Assembly (NCBI RefSeq): GCF_000208925.1
Contig: NW_001914861.1
Span: 62,001-126,000, forward strand
DNA: 64,000 nt
From: Entamoeba histolytica HM-1:IMSS
Lineage: Eukaryota; Evosea; Mastigamoebida; Endamoebidae
Direction of reading: 5' to 3'
Shown: one piece after another, positions 29,379-39,998 of the stretch
Layout: each line of letters begins with the position of its first letter
Numbering within the stretch: the first letter of the stretch is position 1
Position numbers and translations under genes: made by a program
Notes under the pieces: model-generated
Database searches by the model: none
What the model was told of the DNA's origin: nothing
What the model saw: only the letters and a program-made list of their open reading frames with translations

Positions 29379-30431
29379 CTATAAAAGAGAAATTGTTGTT
29401 GATGAGGTTGAGTCTCTATATGATAACGTAGAATGTTGATATGATGTAAAAGACAATGCTGATAAATCAGAATGTTCTGTCCTAATATTTCTTAAAATAA
29501 TTTCTGTATTAGCAAACATTCTTTCTTCAAATTCTTTATTAAACTGCCAAGACATTTCATCTGAAGACCATAAAACTAGAATGGTTATAGTTTCTACCAT
29601 ATCAGGTAACCAATGAATCATTGTTTGAAAAAGAATATCATTCATATACTTTTTAGTTATTGGGAAATACAAATGAACAATAAAACGTAATAGATTTTCA
29701 ATGATAAGAAGGAGTAAAGCAAATATATATATTAAAAATGATTTTTTTGAATCTGGTGATGTAAAATGTGAAATTTGATTATGATATCTTTGAATGATTA
29801 ATATTCCAAAAGCCAATACAATAATAGTTAATAACATATTTGCTATATAGATATAAATATTTATTATACTTTGTCTATTATATAGAAATAAACAAACATC
29901 CTGTAGAAATCCAAGTATTCCATGTTTCTATATTTCCATTATTTGATATACAATCATTACCTTCAATAAACAGTGCTATAAACGCTGCTATTACAATACC
30001 AATAAACCAGATGTTAAGTATCAAAATTCCCATTCCAACAACAGTAAGATTGATTACACGTACTTCACGCTCTGTGAAATCTTTAACCCAATGAAACAGT
30101 GTATAACTTACAATAAAAAAATTACATATATACACAACTCGTGAAAGAAAATATGCAACACATGTTGTTGATGAATACAATTGCATAACATGTGAAGTTG
30201 AGAATGCTATTATGTTAATATGAATATAATTATTGATGTAATGTATAAACATAACAACTAACATAATGTTTGAATTAAATAAGACAATGTTATAACAACA
30301 TAAGGGAAAGTAACAGATTGTTTATTACATTTATGACAGAAAAAAGTTAATACACCAATAAAAGAAAAAGTGTACAATATAGGTGCAATAACGTATTGTA
30401 CTCCATTAAGATACACATTCAATTCCCACAT
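29379..30431 (-). CDS. Seven-helix membrane protein, three exons
   Basis: Exons are 30431-30263, 30206-29898 and 29842-29379. Intron 1 (56 nt) has donor GTTAGT and acceptor AATAG; intron 2 (55 nt) has GTTTGT and ATAG. Both are in phase and yield 313 residues. About seven hydrophobic helices can be placed: near residues 12-32, 42-58, 70-92, 102-130, 158-178, 192-214 and 226-245. The C-terminal 60 residues are cytosolic in character and Ser/Thr rich. The topology suggests a receptor or a TOM1/THH1-like membrane protein. I cannot name the family with confidence. Using the first TAG seen after exon 1 without splicing makes it look like a frameshifted pseudogene, which it probably is not. Divergent from MOB1 with 143 bases between the start codons. 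Confidence 0.75.
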
Positions 30432-30520
30432 ATCACGAATATAATTTTAAAAGATATAGTTTTATTTTTATTCAGATTAGTTTTTTTTTAGAATGGAAAA
30501 AAATTAAGAAAAATAAGAAG

Positions 30521-30559
30521 GAACTCGAAAAGGTATGAAAACTTAAAAATAGTATTTAG
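30521..30559 (+). promoter_or_regulatory. GAAC and TATA-like elements of MOB1
   Basis: GAACTC at 30521 and GTATTTAG at 30552 are followed by the MOB1 ATG at 30575. The spacing fits amoebic core promoters, in which the GAAC element has a variable place. Confidence 0.5.
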
Positions 30560-30574
30560 TTTTATTCTTAAGGA

Positions 30575-31222
30575 ATGTTTAAAGCAAAGAAAATGCAAAC
30601 AATGAGACCAAAGAAAAAAGTGCCAAAAGGTACTTTACGATATGACCTTCATAAAACAATTAAAGAAGGGATTTCAAAAGGAACATTAAAAGATTCTGTT
30701 AAATGTCCAGCAAATGGAAATCAAAATGAATGGTTAGCAGTTAATTGCTTTGATTTTTTTAATAATATACTGTTAATATATTCAGCAGTATCTGATTTAT
30801 GTTCTCCAAATGCATGTCCAATTATGAATGGAGGACCTAATATGGAATATCTTTGGATAGAAAATAAAAAGTCAGTTCAATTACCTGCTCGAGAATATTG
30901 TGAAAAACTATTTGAGTGGGTTCAAACTTGTTTTGATGATACTAAAATATTCCCTGCTGAGTTTACTTCTAAAGCACCTAAAGCGTTTATGCCTACTTTA
31001 ACAAAAATATTTAAACGATTATTCAGAGTATATGCACATATGTTTTATAGTCATGCTAATCACTTAAAAGAATTGGAATTAAGTGATCAGGCTTATTTAG
31101 GCTTTAGACATTTCTATGTTTTTTGCAGAGAATATGACTTATTGTCTAAAGAAGATATCTCTCCATTAGAACAGATGATCGAGCCAATTGATAAAGAATT
31201 TAATCTCAAGAAACTTAATTAA
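30575..31222 (+). CDS. MOB1: MOB1 kinase activator
   Basis: A 215-residue protein with the ATG at 30575, the usual MOB1 length. The order is typical: LRYDLHKTIKEGISKGTL, then VKCPANGNQNEWLAVNCFDFFNNI, CSPNACPIMNGGPNMEYLW with zinc-binding cysteines, a segment with the two later zinc histidines (YAHMFYSHANHL), and GFRHFYVFCREYDL at the end. MOB1 binds and activates NDR/LATS kinases in cytokinesis and growth control, at centrosomal or cortical sites. The bulk of the surface for kinase binding is conserved. A paralogue of the MOB2 or phocein type is less likely because of the NEWLAVN motif. Confidence 0.93.
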   Translation: MFKAKKMQTMRPKKKVPKGTLRYDLHKTIKEGISKGTLKDSVKCPANGNQNEWLAVNCFDFFNNILLIYSAVSDLCSPNACPIMNGGPNMEYLWIENKKSVQLPAREYCEKLFEWVQTCFDDTKIFPAEFTSKAPKAFMPTLTKIFKRLFRVYAHMFYSHANHLKELELSDQAYLGFRHFYVFCREYDLLSKEDISPLEQMIEPIDKEFNLKKLN

Positions 31223-33030
31223 ATTTACTAAAATTCTTTTTTTTTATTTTGTTTGTGAAACAAAAAATAACTTATTTATCTTGTAATTATTCTTTAACTT
31301 ATTTTCTTCTATTAATATTTCTTTATTAAATTATTGTCATACTTTTTAGATAGTGGAAAAATGCTGTTTAATTTTAAAAGATATTTTGATGAAAATCTTG
31401 AATAGAGTTGGAATATGAGTTTTTTGTTGTAAAAATAGAATTTATTATGTAGTTTTAAATATATTATTACTTTAAGGATTTTTCTTAATTTATTTTTCTA
31501 GATAGTTTTATTCAAAAAATAAAATATTATGTTGAAAATGTTCTGATGATGTTATTTTAACTTTGAAAATATTCTTAAAAATAAAATATATCTTTTAATA
31601 AGTTTATTATGTAATGTTTTTTTAATTTAAATACTTTAAATCATTTTACAGAAAAAATAAATAAGTTATTAAGGTGTAACAATTTGTATAGTTTATTTAA
31701 GAAATAGATGTGGTTGTTTGTCTTCACCAAATTTTCTAATAACTTAACATTATTATTGTTTCTCAGAAGTCTTTAAAAAAAAGAAATTACCATTAACTAT
31801 ATTTAGAATTTATATAATATAAATAATTCATAATAATAATAATTTTGGTTGTATATAAATTGATAGCAAAAATAAGTATTAGAATATAACAATATGAACA
31901 AAAAAATTCTTGAACAAAAATAGTATTAACTCTTTAATGAATAACTTTAAATATTATATAAATTTATTATTCTATACTATTTTATTTTTATTTTATTATT
32001 ACATTATGTTATAATTGTAGTTTATTTTTGTTTAGTGTATTACTTTTAATTTGGTATTGAGAATACCTTATTTAAATATATTGTTTTGTTAGATAAATGT
32101 TACAAACATTTTAAGTTCAAAACGTTAAGATTTGTTGTTTTCATTTCAAACACATGTTATTCATAAATTCTTGTATAATAAAGTAAAATATTAATGTGAT
32201 TTATTAACATTTTGTGTTTGAATTATAGTATATTTAATATTCATGATCAAAGAAAATAATTTAACTCTTTATCTCTGTTTAAAAAAATAGTTTATAGAAT
32301 AAGGAAATTCTTAATGATATATCATTGAATAAACAGTTAATATTATTTTATATAAGTTTATTTAAGAGAGATACCAAATGAATGTATTATTAATAATTTT
32401 ATTCTTTTTGAATAAAATAGTATAATTAGTAGATATAATAAACATATTCTTTTATTATTGTATCTATGACATAATTCTTAACAACCTAGTTATGTTAATA
32501 ATAATAATAATAATAATTTGTAAATAATTTATATAATAATATCAAAACAACTATACCATAACCTGAAGACAAACATCAGTATTATAAATTTTATTATAAT
32601 ATATATTGGTATAATATTTAAATTGATTCAGACTATATTTTTTTCTTTTACTTGAAATGAATAACACATATAGAATGAACCATATATTTTTGAAATGAGT
32701 GATTATAAAATTTTATGTATAAATAGTCAGTAAAAATATTGTTATTGATATAAAGTAAAGAAAGGAAAAGGCAATAGAAGTTTTATTAGAATGTGTTTTT
32801 GTTTGAAAGAAAATTATAAAGTCTAAAATTAAAATAATTGAAAAAGTAAATTATTTATTGTTCATTTCTGGGTTATTATCTAATACAACAGTTATATAAA
32901 AATATAAAATTGATAAAAAATTAAAAACTATCTTACAAGAAGCTTTTCTAAATTTAAAACCTCCGAAAAAAAATATTGAAAATAATAGAACAATAAACAT
33001 AATTTTATATTCTAGTAAAAATAGAATTAC
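31223..33030. other. Long AT-rich gene-free region
   Basis: About 1.8 kb downstream of MOB1 with no coding frame. A short (TAA)n microsatellite lies at about 32496-32517. The right end leads to the old 5' flank of the BspA-like gene at 33731, now separated from it by a SINE. Confidence 0.55.
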
Positions 33031-33738
33031 TATCGAAGAGTAAATGAAAAAAAAAAAAAAAAAAAAAGAAATCAATTATGATTAACCTTATTTTTTAGGT
33101 TTTTCATCATGTTGAGAAGTGAGCGAATCAGTTTCTTCAACACGCTTTATTTCTATTGAAATAAAGTTTTTGCAAGCATGCTCGACTTAAATGGTTCCTC
33201 ATTTAAGTTGCTGCCTGACTTTTATTTTGATTTTAATGAGTAATATAATATTTCTCATTCTCTATATTGTTGTTTTAAGGAGAGTATATCCATAACTTAC
33301 TGTTATAGCTCATCTCCTTTTACCTTCGACACCCCTTAAAGAAACCCTATTCCTTGATAATATCATTATGTTTAATTTTTGTGCAACAATATCAATTATA
33401 TATGCGTCTTCTTTAATAAATGATAATTCTTAATACATAATACCTCCTTAGTAAATAATAATCCTTATAATTAATAATGAATAACAATACACGTTAATGA
33501 ATAACAATACACCTCAATGAATAACAATACACGTTAATGAATAACAATCTTTTATAATAATCACTTCTAATAAATATTAATAATAATAAACAATTAGTGT
33601 TGAATAGATATTATCTCACCAAAGGCACGTCATGACCAGACGATAACTGGGAGATTCGAAGCATGGGATTATTTTAGGGTTTCGTGTGGTGTCTCTGACG
33701 TGCCATCTTCGAATCTCTATCGAAGAGTAAATGAAAAA
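33031..33738 (-). mobile_element. SINE copy C with 21-bp target duplication at a start codon
   Basis: The element spans about 33052-33717 on the minus strand. Both flanks carry the same 21 bases (33031-33051 and 33718-33738, TATCGAAGAGTAAATGAAAA and one more A). Its 5' end at 33717 matches the 5' end of the EhSINE1-like copy at 40827 over about 90 bases (TTCGAAGATGGCACGTC, the CCCAGTTAT block). The rest is different: it has a 20-bp tandem repeat, two perfect hairpins (33146-33167 and 33185-33206) and a T-rich 3' end, so it is another SINE type sharing only its head. The duplicated target contains the ATG of the BspA-like gene. Confidence 0.85.
33476..33549. repeat. 20-bp tandem repeat inside SINE C
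   Basis: Units AATGAATAACAATACACGTT at 33476-33495, a variant ending CCTC at 33496-33515, the first form again at 33516-33535, and a partial copy to 33549. Confidence 0.85.
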
Positions 33739-35260
33739 GAAAAAAAAAAGAATCTCAAAAAATCACGAAGAGATGGGAAAAGACAAAGAAAAGATAAAAG
33801 ATATAATAACTGAAGTACCTAAACGGAAAGTAAAGTTGACAATTGAGGAAGTTATGAGGGTATTAGATTGTTTTGTCAAGAAAGAAGATTTTATAAAATC
33901 TCTTCAAATATCAAGGAAATTCAAAGATATTCCAACACGTTATAATTACAATCCTATTAGCATTGACTTATCAACCATTTCATTATTTCCTAATTTAAAA
34001 GTCCAAAAATTATATGCATGGAATGATACTCAAATTCCTAAAATGAAAAAGTATGAAGTAGAATATCCTGAAACATATTTTCATTATTATTTAAAATATT
34101 TTGCAATAAGAGACAAGGTTAGTGCAAGAAAAATTGTATATTCTTCAGAAGATAGAGTTAATTATGAGTGTATGAAAGGAGAAGGTGTTCTTCCTGATGG
34201 AATTACAAAAATTGCCGATAAATGCTTTGAGGAATGTAATAAAATTGTAAGTCTTAATATACCAACATCAGTTACAGCTATTGGAAGAAATGGGTTTGCT
34301 AATTGCACTTCCTTAACTGGTCTTACATTACCAGAAAATCTTATGATTATTGGAGAGAATTGTTTTCTTGCATGCAATAACTTAACTTCAATCAAACTAG
34401 GAACAAGCAATTGTTTTAAGGGAAAAGCTTCATATGGTATTTATTTATTCTTAGAAAAAAATAATATTCGATGTAATGATGTGTTTTATTCTTCTGAGGA
34501 TAGAAGAAAATATGGGAATAAGGTACCTGTTATATGTAATTCTTTGGCTGATAAATGCTTTGCTTCTTGTTTATCACTAACGTCAATTGAAGTTCCTAGC
34601 ACAATTCAACATATTGGCTCTCATTGTTTTGATGGTTGTAAAGGATTAAAACAAATCTCTTTACCTTCAACAATCAGTTGTTATGACCATGCTTTTAGTG
34701 GATGTTCATACATAACTGCATTAACATTACCTGGTAATTTTCCTAAGATTGACAAATCAATATTTGAAAACATTCAAATGATTAAGTCAATCGTATTAAC
34801 TGATTGCACTCAGTTTAATGGATTGGTTTCATATTCATTAGCTGTACTTATTGAAAGAGGAGGTATTCCATGTACTAATGTGACATATACAGAAGAAGAT
34901 CGAAGGGTATTTGGCGAAAATATTCCAAAAGGAGTGAAAGAAGTTGGAGAGAGTTGTTTTTTAGGAGATTTTCGTGCAAAATCTATTACGGTGCCTAAGA
35001 GTGTAACGAAACTAGGACAGTCTTGTTTTAAGAATTGTTGTTCATTAACGTGTGTTTCATTACCATCAACTATTATCAATATTCCAATGTCATGTTTTTA
35101 TCAATGTCCTTTATTGAAAACATTGAAAATTAAGAATAAGACTATGACTTATGAAAAATATTGTTTTTATGGATGCGAAAAGCTTAAACTAAAAAGTAAA
35201 AATATACCTTCAGAGTGCTTCTTAAAAGAGCCTCAACCAGAAGATAAAATCAAGAAATAA
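33731..35260 (+). CDS. BspA-like leucine-rich repeat protein, SINE at its start
   Basis: A 509-residue protein whose ATG at 33731 lies in the right-hand target duplication of SINE C. The start is Lys-rich because of an A-rich run; a second ATG at 33773 could serve. Residues about 35-80 correspond to the amoebic N-terminal domain of the family (EEVMRVLDCFVKKEDFIKSL to TRYNYNPISIDL). Three blocks of LRR_5 units follow (about residues 155-240, 265-345 and 390-490), each block introduced by a motif like VFYSSEDRRKYG or VTYTEEDRRVFG. The blocks look like repeats of one larger unit. The gene's native promoter has been pushed about 690 bases upstream by the SINE, so expression may be altered. The reading frame is intact. 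Confidence 0.85.
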   Translation: MKKKKKRISKNHEEMGKDKEKIKDIITEVPKRKVKLTIEEVMRVLDCFVKKEDFIKSLQISRKFKDIPTRYNYNPISIDLSTISLFPNLKVQKLYAWNDTQIPKMKKYEVEYPETYFHYYLKYFAIRDKVSARKIVYSSEDRVNYECMKGEGVLPDGITKIADKCFEECNKIVSLNIPTSVTAIGRNGFANCTSLTGLTLPENLMIIGENCFLACNNLTSIKLGTSNCFKGKASYGIYLFLEKNNIRCNDVFYSSEDRRKYGNKVPVICNSLADKCFASCLSLTSIEVPSTIQHIGSHCFDGCKGLKQISLPSTISCYDHAFSGCSYITALTLPGNFPKIDKSIFENIQMIKSIVLTDCTQFNGLVSYSLAVLIERGGIPCTNVTYTEEDRRVFGENIPKGVKEVGESCFLGDFRAKSITVPKSVTKLGQSCFKNCCSLTCVSLPSTIINIPMSCFYQCPLLKTLKIKNKTMTYEKYCFYGCEKLKLKSKNIPSECFLKEPQPEDKIKK

Positions 35261-35412
35261 TTGTAATTCTTAATTCACTAATATCTTTTTATAACTAATC
35301 TTGTAAATAACTTTTGTAAGATTAGATACTTCATTTTTTTTAAACGGAAAGTCAAAAAAATCAAAAAAAAAAAAAAATAATTAAAAAACTAAAAAAAATT
35401 AGATAGTGAAAT

Positions 35413-36141
35413 ATGTCAACTATTCATGGTTTTTCAGATTTAAAAAAAGAAGATAAACCAAAAGGACAAGGTTTCTTCAATGGAGGAGAAAAAGGGGGAG
35501 TTGAGTTTTATGCAAATGACGATGCAAATGAAGCTTATAGAACTGCAGAAAAAACTGCTAGCACAAATAATGGCAATTCAAGTCATGACCCAAGAAAAAA
35601 AGATTTAATTTTAAATGTTGTAATGTATAAAAATGGATTTATTGTTAACGATGGACCATTGCGAAATTATGAAGATCCAAACAATAAACAATTCATAGAT
35701 GATGTTACAAAGGGTTTTATTCCACAAGAATACCTTCAACAAGCACAGCACAATAATATTGCTATTAATTTAACTAATTCAACACAAACTATATTCTCTG
35801 GTCACACCTCTACAGCCACAACTCATTCAATTAGTTTCACTGGCACTGGAAACAGTATTGGAAAGTCAAACGCTACTAATTTTAAAGTTACTGGATCAAT
35901 CCCAACTTTAGACATATCAAAACCAACTACAAATATTAAAGTTAGATTTATTGATGGAAAACAAAAAGTTTTCAAAGTTAATCAAGATTGGACTGTTTCC
36001 CAAATTTATGCATTGATAAAGAAAGAAACCAACATCAATGAATTTAGACTTGTAGCTATTCCAAACAGAAATATAGAAATGAATGAGATGACTGTTATGG
36101 AAGCAAAAATTGCTAACTCTAGTTTGATTCAACAAAAGTAA
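35413..36141 (+). CDS. p47/SHP1-type UBX cofactor of p97/CDC48
   Basis: A 242-residue protein. The N-terminus has a GQGFFNGGEKGGVEFY segment found before the SEP domain of p47. The SEP domain (about residues 64-115) contains LNVVMYKNGFIVNDGPLRNY and FIDDVTKGFIPQE. A Thr/Ser-rich linker leads to a UBX domain (about 172-242) with IKVRFIDGKQKVFKVNQDWT. The usual N-terminal UBA domain is absent, so it may not bind ubiquitin by itself. The family links the p97 AAA ATPase to membrane fusion and protein extraction. Only 152 bases separate it from the preceding LRR gene. Confidence 0.88.
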   Translation: MSTIHGFSDLKKEDKPKGQGFFNGGEKGGVEFYANDDANEAYRTAEKTASTNNGNSSHDPRKKDLILNVVMYKNGFIVNDGPLRNYEDPNNKQFIDDVTKGFIPQEYLQQAQHNNIAINLTNSTQTIFSGHTSTATTHSISFTGTGNSIGKSNATNFKVTGSIPTLDISKPTTNIKVRFIDGKQKVFKVNQDWTVSQIYALIKKETNINEFRLVAIPNRNIEMNEMTVMEAKIANSSLIQQK

Positions 36142-36755
36142 TTTAATATTTACCCTCTTTTCTGAATTTAGTTTATCTTAACATCAAAGTTAGAAATTTC
36201 ATTTAGTATTTTTCATTTGATATTGCTACTAAAAAATGATACACAAACTATTTTTTTTTTTTCAAATATCCTTATTAAATAAAAATATTTAATTTTTAAA
36301 ATTGGACAATTTGTAATGGCACAAACCTATAATTTAAAACCAAACACTAAAAGTAACAGTACGTTACTACTCATCATTAAAATTTACGAAAACAACAATT
36401 ATTTTGTGTAACTATTCTAATTTTGTATTTTGGTCATTTTTTTATTTCTATTACTTTTTAAGAACATCCTTTTTCTTTATTGTTGTCTAAAAAAGTAAAA
36501 AATAATTAGTTAATTCAAATTGGTAAAATCAAATTATCAAGTTCGTTTTTTTTTAAAAAAAAGTTAAATTGTTTACTATCAATGGAAGTGAAGGGATAAA
36601 AATAGAAAATGTCGAAATAGAAGGAAGTATATCTTTAGAGCTTTACTCAGTTGAGTGGGAATATGCAAGTGGTATTTTTTTGTCAAAATAGTTATCTCAA
36701 GTTGGCTAGTTTTTGAGTGTATCTTAAACTGATCAAACACTTTAAAGATAAGTCT
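36142..36755. other. Intergenic region before the transmembrane kinase
   Basis: A 614-bp AT-rich spacer with no open frame of coding character. It should carry the TMK promoter. Confidence 0.55.
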
Positions 36756-39700
36756 ATGACACTGTGGGTGTTTTTCTTCATTTATATTTATTTCTCATTT
36801 GCTCAAAATATGATACAATGTTCTGATGGATGTAAACAACATAACTGTATTACTAATTTTACTTGTTTAAGTAAATGTAGTTTTGGTTATGAAGAAGGAG
36901 ATACATCCTGCCTTCATTGTTCATCAATAGACCCAACAAATTATGTAACACCAGTATATCTCAAAACAAAAGAGGGTTGTGTTTCTACTGCACCTTTAAG
37001 ACAGAAGAAAACATGGATTCCTGATCCTTCTTCTATACCAGAACTTTTTGTAAATAACAATACTGTTTATTTCACATTTGATAAGACTACTAAAATTGAC
37101 CAAAGTCCTTGTTATTATAAACATTCTTATAGACAAGGAAAATGGTTTAAGTTTGATTCTACTAAGATTAATCCAAGTGTTGACTTTGTTTCAATTAGTC
37201 TTTCAAAAAATTCTCTTAGTGATTTTAATATTTATCTTGATGTTTCCAATTCAGATTCAACAGATAAAAATCCCTTTTGTCTTGCACACTTTTTCTTAAG
37301 AGGAATTTCTTATAATAATAGAGTAAAAATTCCAATAACCTTTTACAGTAAAAATAAAGAAAAAATGATGTATATATTCATCTCTGTTGATGGCTTTGAA
37401 TCTTTTAATGCTGGAATTCGTATTTATAAAGATCCAGGAAATACTCTAATGATGTATTATAATTTAAACCAAACTGATACTGATCTTCTTCGAAGTAATT
37501 TAGCTTCATCACTAACTTATACTTTCCCTTTTGAGGAATATGGAATGTATGGTTATGGAATTTGTGCTCCAAATATCATTGTAAGTTATATCTCATTTAC
37601 TTTAAATTTTAGAGGAAACTATTCAATACAGATTTATACTAAAGATCAAAATAGACTATTGTATTTACAAGAATATAGAATTAAAGCAGAACATGGAGAG
37701 TCTATTGAAAAAGCACCTGCTACATGTAAAACATTATGGATTGGTCAAGAACATGGTGTTTTGAGTAAGCAAGGTACTAAAATGGGTTTAAATATAAAAA
37801 TTGATCCTAATGAAGAAGGAGATAATGATACAAGATACTTTGCGATAATGACACAAGAGATGAAACTAACATCAATAGTTACTATTAGGGCAATCTGTCC
37901 AGAGAACTGTAATAGTAAAACTAACAATGGAGTTTGTTCTGTAGAAAAAGGAAAATGTGTTTGTAATGAAAAGTATGGCGGAGATGATTGTCATCTTACT
38001 TGTTCTTATAAAGGTCAATGGCAAGTTAATAATTATACAGAAATGTGTTGGTTTGGAACTGAGCACTGTAATCAATATTGTAATTGTGAATCTGGTTATA
38101 CATTAGTTGACCATATTTGTGTTAGTAACGATTGTATTAATGGAAGAATTGGTAATGATGAAGAATGTAAACAAGGGACTGAAGGTTGTACAAAAAATTG
38201 TTTTTGTGAAGATGGGTATTATGTTTCAATTAACAAAAAAGGTTGTAAGCCAATTAGTTGTGGTAATGGTGTTATTAATGATGTATATAACGGAAAAGGA
38301 GATTTTGTTAGAAAAGAAGAATGTGATGGTGGTGTTAATTGTAATAAATATTGTTATTGTATTAATGGATTTGAGCCAGACCCAAATCATATTGGCTCAT
38401 GTAAAGAAAAAAGATTTCCAGTATGGGCATATGTGCTAATTGTTCTTTTTTCTTTCGCAATACTATTTATTATTATTTCTTCATTAATAATTTTCATTGT
38501 TTTTATTATGAATTATAAACAGATAGACACAAACACATTTAAAGAACAACAACCTGTTTATTATTATTATATAAATGGATCAGTAAAAACACAACCAGCA
38601 AAAGAAAACAGGTATGATATTAATCCACTAGAGTTAGACTTTGGTAATACAGAAGATGTTACTGCTATTTTTGATACTAGATTTGAGAAAATAACTATAA
38701 AAAATTATTCAAACAATAAATGGTTATTAGTAATTTTTCACACACCAAATAATCCTAAGTATGTATTTCATTTTGAACCCCAAGTTGTTCTTGTGAGGCC
38801 ACATTTAGGTTCTAAAGAAATTACTGTTTATATGACGTTATTCTGTACTACAAAAATTAGAGATATGAAAATTCCATATACTGTATGGTTCAGTAAATCT
38901 AAATCATCTTTAATTATGTTGTCTGATCTTTTAAAAAATAAAACATTTGAAACATGGACTCAAGACGATCAAATACAAATGGACCTTATCTTTAAAACTA
39001 TTCAAAGACATTATCATCATAACTTAACTATTACCACGGACGCTGCGTCATCTACTCATATTGATATTGATGAAATTCAAATTGCAGATGAACCAGTTGC
39101 TGAAGGAGCAATGGGCAAAGTCTTTCTTGGAAGTTATCGTAGTGTCCCAGTTGCTGTGAAACAGTTCAGATGGGAAAATCTTTCTATGGATGAAATGGAT
39201 GAATTGAAACAAGCTGCAATGAGTGAATGTGAGTTAATGAGTAAGTTGCGTAATCCTTTTATTGCAAATTACATGGGATCTGTGACTTATATTCCACAAG
39301 TGTCAATGGTAATGCAATATTTTCAATTAGGTTCTTTAGGAGAATATCTTAGAAAGGAAAATGAAGATTTCTTTGTAATTCCTTATCGTTTAAAGCTAAG
39401 AGTTTTATTTGACACTGCAAAGGGAATGGCATTCTTACATGAGAACAGAATAATGCATTTAGATCTTAAACCAGATAATCTTTTAGTCAATTCATTCTAC
39501 TTTGATTCAGCTTGTTGTATAAAAATTACTGACTTTGGTACTTCTCGTCTTACTATGAAAAGTTCAAAAAATCTTGAAGAGAAAGGCTTGGGAACACCAA
39601 TATATGCTGCACCAGAAGCAAATCATGATGAATATACTTTTGCTGGTGATGTTTATTCATTTGCTGTAACTGCTTGGGAAATATTTTATCAAGAAGAACC

Positions 39701-39998
39701 TTATAAAAACTTCAAATCATTGTTTGAAATTAAAGATTATGTTGATAGTGGTAAACGTTTAGAATTTGATGAAAAAATACCAACTGACTATAAAAATCTC
39801 ATCAATCTCTGTTGGAAACAAAATGCAAATGAATGTCCCAGTTTTGATCAAGTCTGTAAAATGTTAGTTCAAATAAATCAAAAGGTTTGTGGACATGCTG
39901 AAATGGACAATGAAGTTTCAAATGATAAAATTGAAGAAATTATTAACAAAAGAAATGGAAATCTTCAGAGATTATTAAATGAAATTGTTCATGACTAA
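36756..39998 (+). CDS. Transmembrane kinase with Cys-rich ectodomain (TMK type)
   Basis: The ATG at 36756 gives 1080 residues and a signal peptide (hydrophobic residues 3-16, ending SFA). A large ectodomain is rich in cysteine: a CxxC-type head and, near the membrane, EGF-like or laminin-like units such as CPENC and CVCNEKYGGDDC. One membrane helix lies at about 556-586, then a beta-rich cytosolic linker. The kinase domain starts near 775 with AEGAMGKVF (glycines 784 and 787), VAVK with K802, HLDLKPDN with D903, DFG with D926 and a PIYAAPEA activation end. The HRD arginine is replaced by Leu, so the enzyme may be regulated unusually, but the catalytic Lys and Asp residues remain. The amoebic TMK family is implicated in nutrient sensing and phagocytosis; the ligand is unknown. 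Confidence 0.93.
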   Translation: MTLWVFFFIYIYFSFAQNMIQCSDGCKQHNCITNFTCLSKCSFGYEEGDTSCLHCSSIDPTNYVTPVYLKTKEGCVSTAPLRQKKTWIPDPSSIPELFVNNNTVYFTFDKTTKIDQSPCYYKHSYRQGKWFKFDSTKINPSVDFVSISLSKNSLSDFNIYLDVSNSDSTDKNPFCLAHFFLRGISYNNRVKIPITFYSKNKEKMMYIFISVDGFESFNAGIRIYKDPGNTLMMYYNLNQTDTDLLRSNLASSLTYTFPFEEYGMYGYGICAPNIIVSYISFTLNFRGNYSIQIYTKDQNRLLYLQEYRIKAEHGESIEKAPATCKTLWIGQEHGVLSKQGTKMGLNIKIDPNEEGDNDTRYFAIMTQEMKLTSIVTIRAICPENCNSKTNNGVCSVEKGKCVCNEKYGGDDCHLTCSYKGQWQVNNYTEMCWFGTEHCNQYCNCESGYTLVDHICVSNDCINGRIGNDEECKQGTEGCTKNCFCEDGYYVSINKKGCKPISCGNGVINDVYNGKGDFVRKEECDGGVNCNKYCYCINGFEPDPNHIGSCKEKRFPVWAYVLIVLFSFAILFIIISSLIIFIVFIMNYKQIDTNTFKEQQPVYYYYINGSVKTQPAKENRYDINPLELDFGNTEDVTAIFDTRFEKITIKNYSNNKWLLVIFHTPNNPKYVFHFEPQVVLVRPHLGSKEITVYMTLFCTTKIRDMKIPYTVWFSKSKSSLIMLSDLLKNKTFETWTQDDQIQMDLIFKTIQRHYHHNLTITTDAASSTHIDIDEIQIADEPVAEGAMGKVFLGSYRSVPVAVKQFRWENLSMDEMDELKQAAMSECELMSKLRNPFIANYMGSVTYIPQVSMVMQYFQLGSLGEYLRKENEDFFVIPYRLKLRVLFDTAKGMAFLHENRIMHLDLKPDNLLVNSFYFDSACCIKITDFGTSRLTMKSSKNLEEKGLGTPIYAAPEANHDEYTFAGDVYSFAVTAWEIFYQEEPYKNFKSLFEIKDYVDSGKRLEFDEKIPTDYKNLINLCWKQNANECPSFDQVCKMLVQINQKVCGHAEMDNEVSNDKIEEIINKRNGNLQRLLNEIVHD

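Noticed and set aside
30258..30264. Apparent frameshift in the membrane protein gene
   Set aside because: A 56-nt intron with GTTAGT and AATAG restores the frame, so a mutation is not needed.
32496..32517. (TAA)n run
   Set aside because: A plain microsatellite in an AT-rich spacer; no further significance seen.
32851..33075. Phe-rich minus-strand frame of 74 codons
   Set aside because: It is mostly a translated A-run and overlaps the SINE target site; it has no coding character.
33476..33549. CRISPR-like short repeats
   Set aside because: The 20-bp units are directly adjacent with no spacers, lie inside a SINE, and the genome is eukaryotic.
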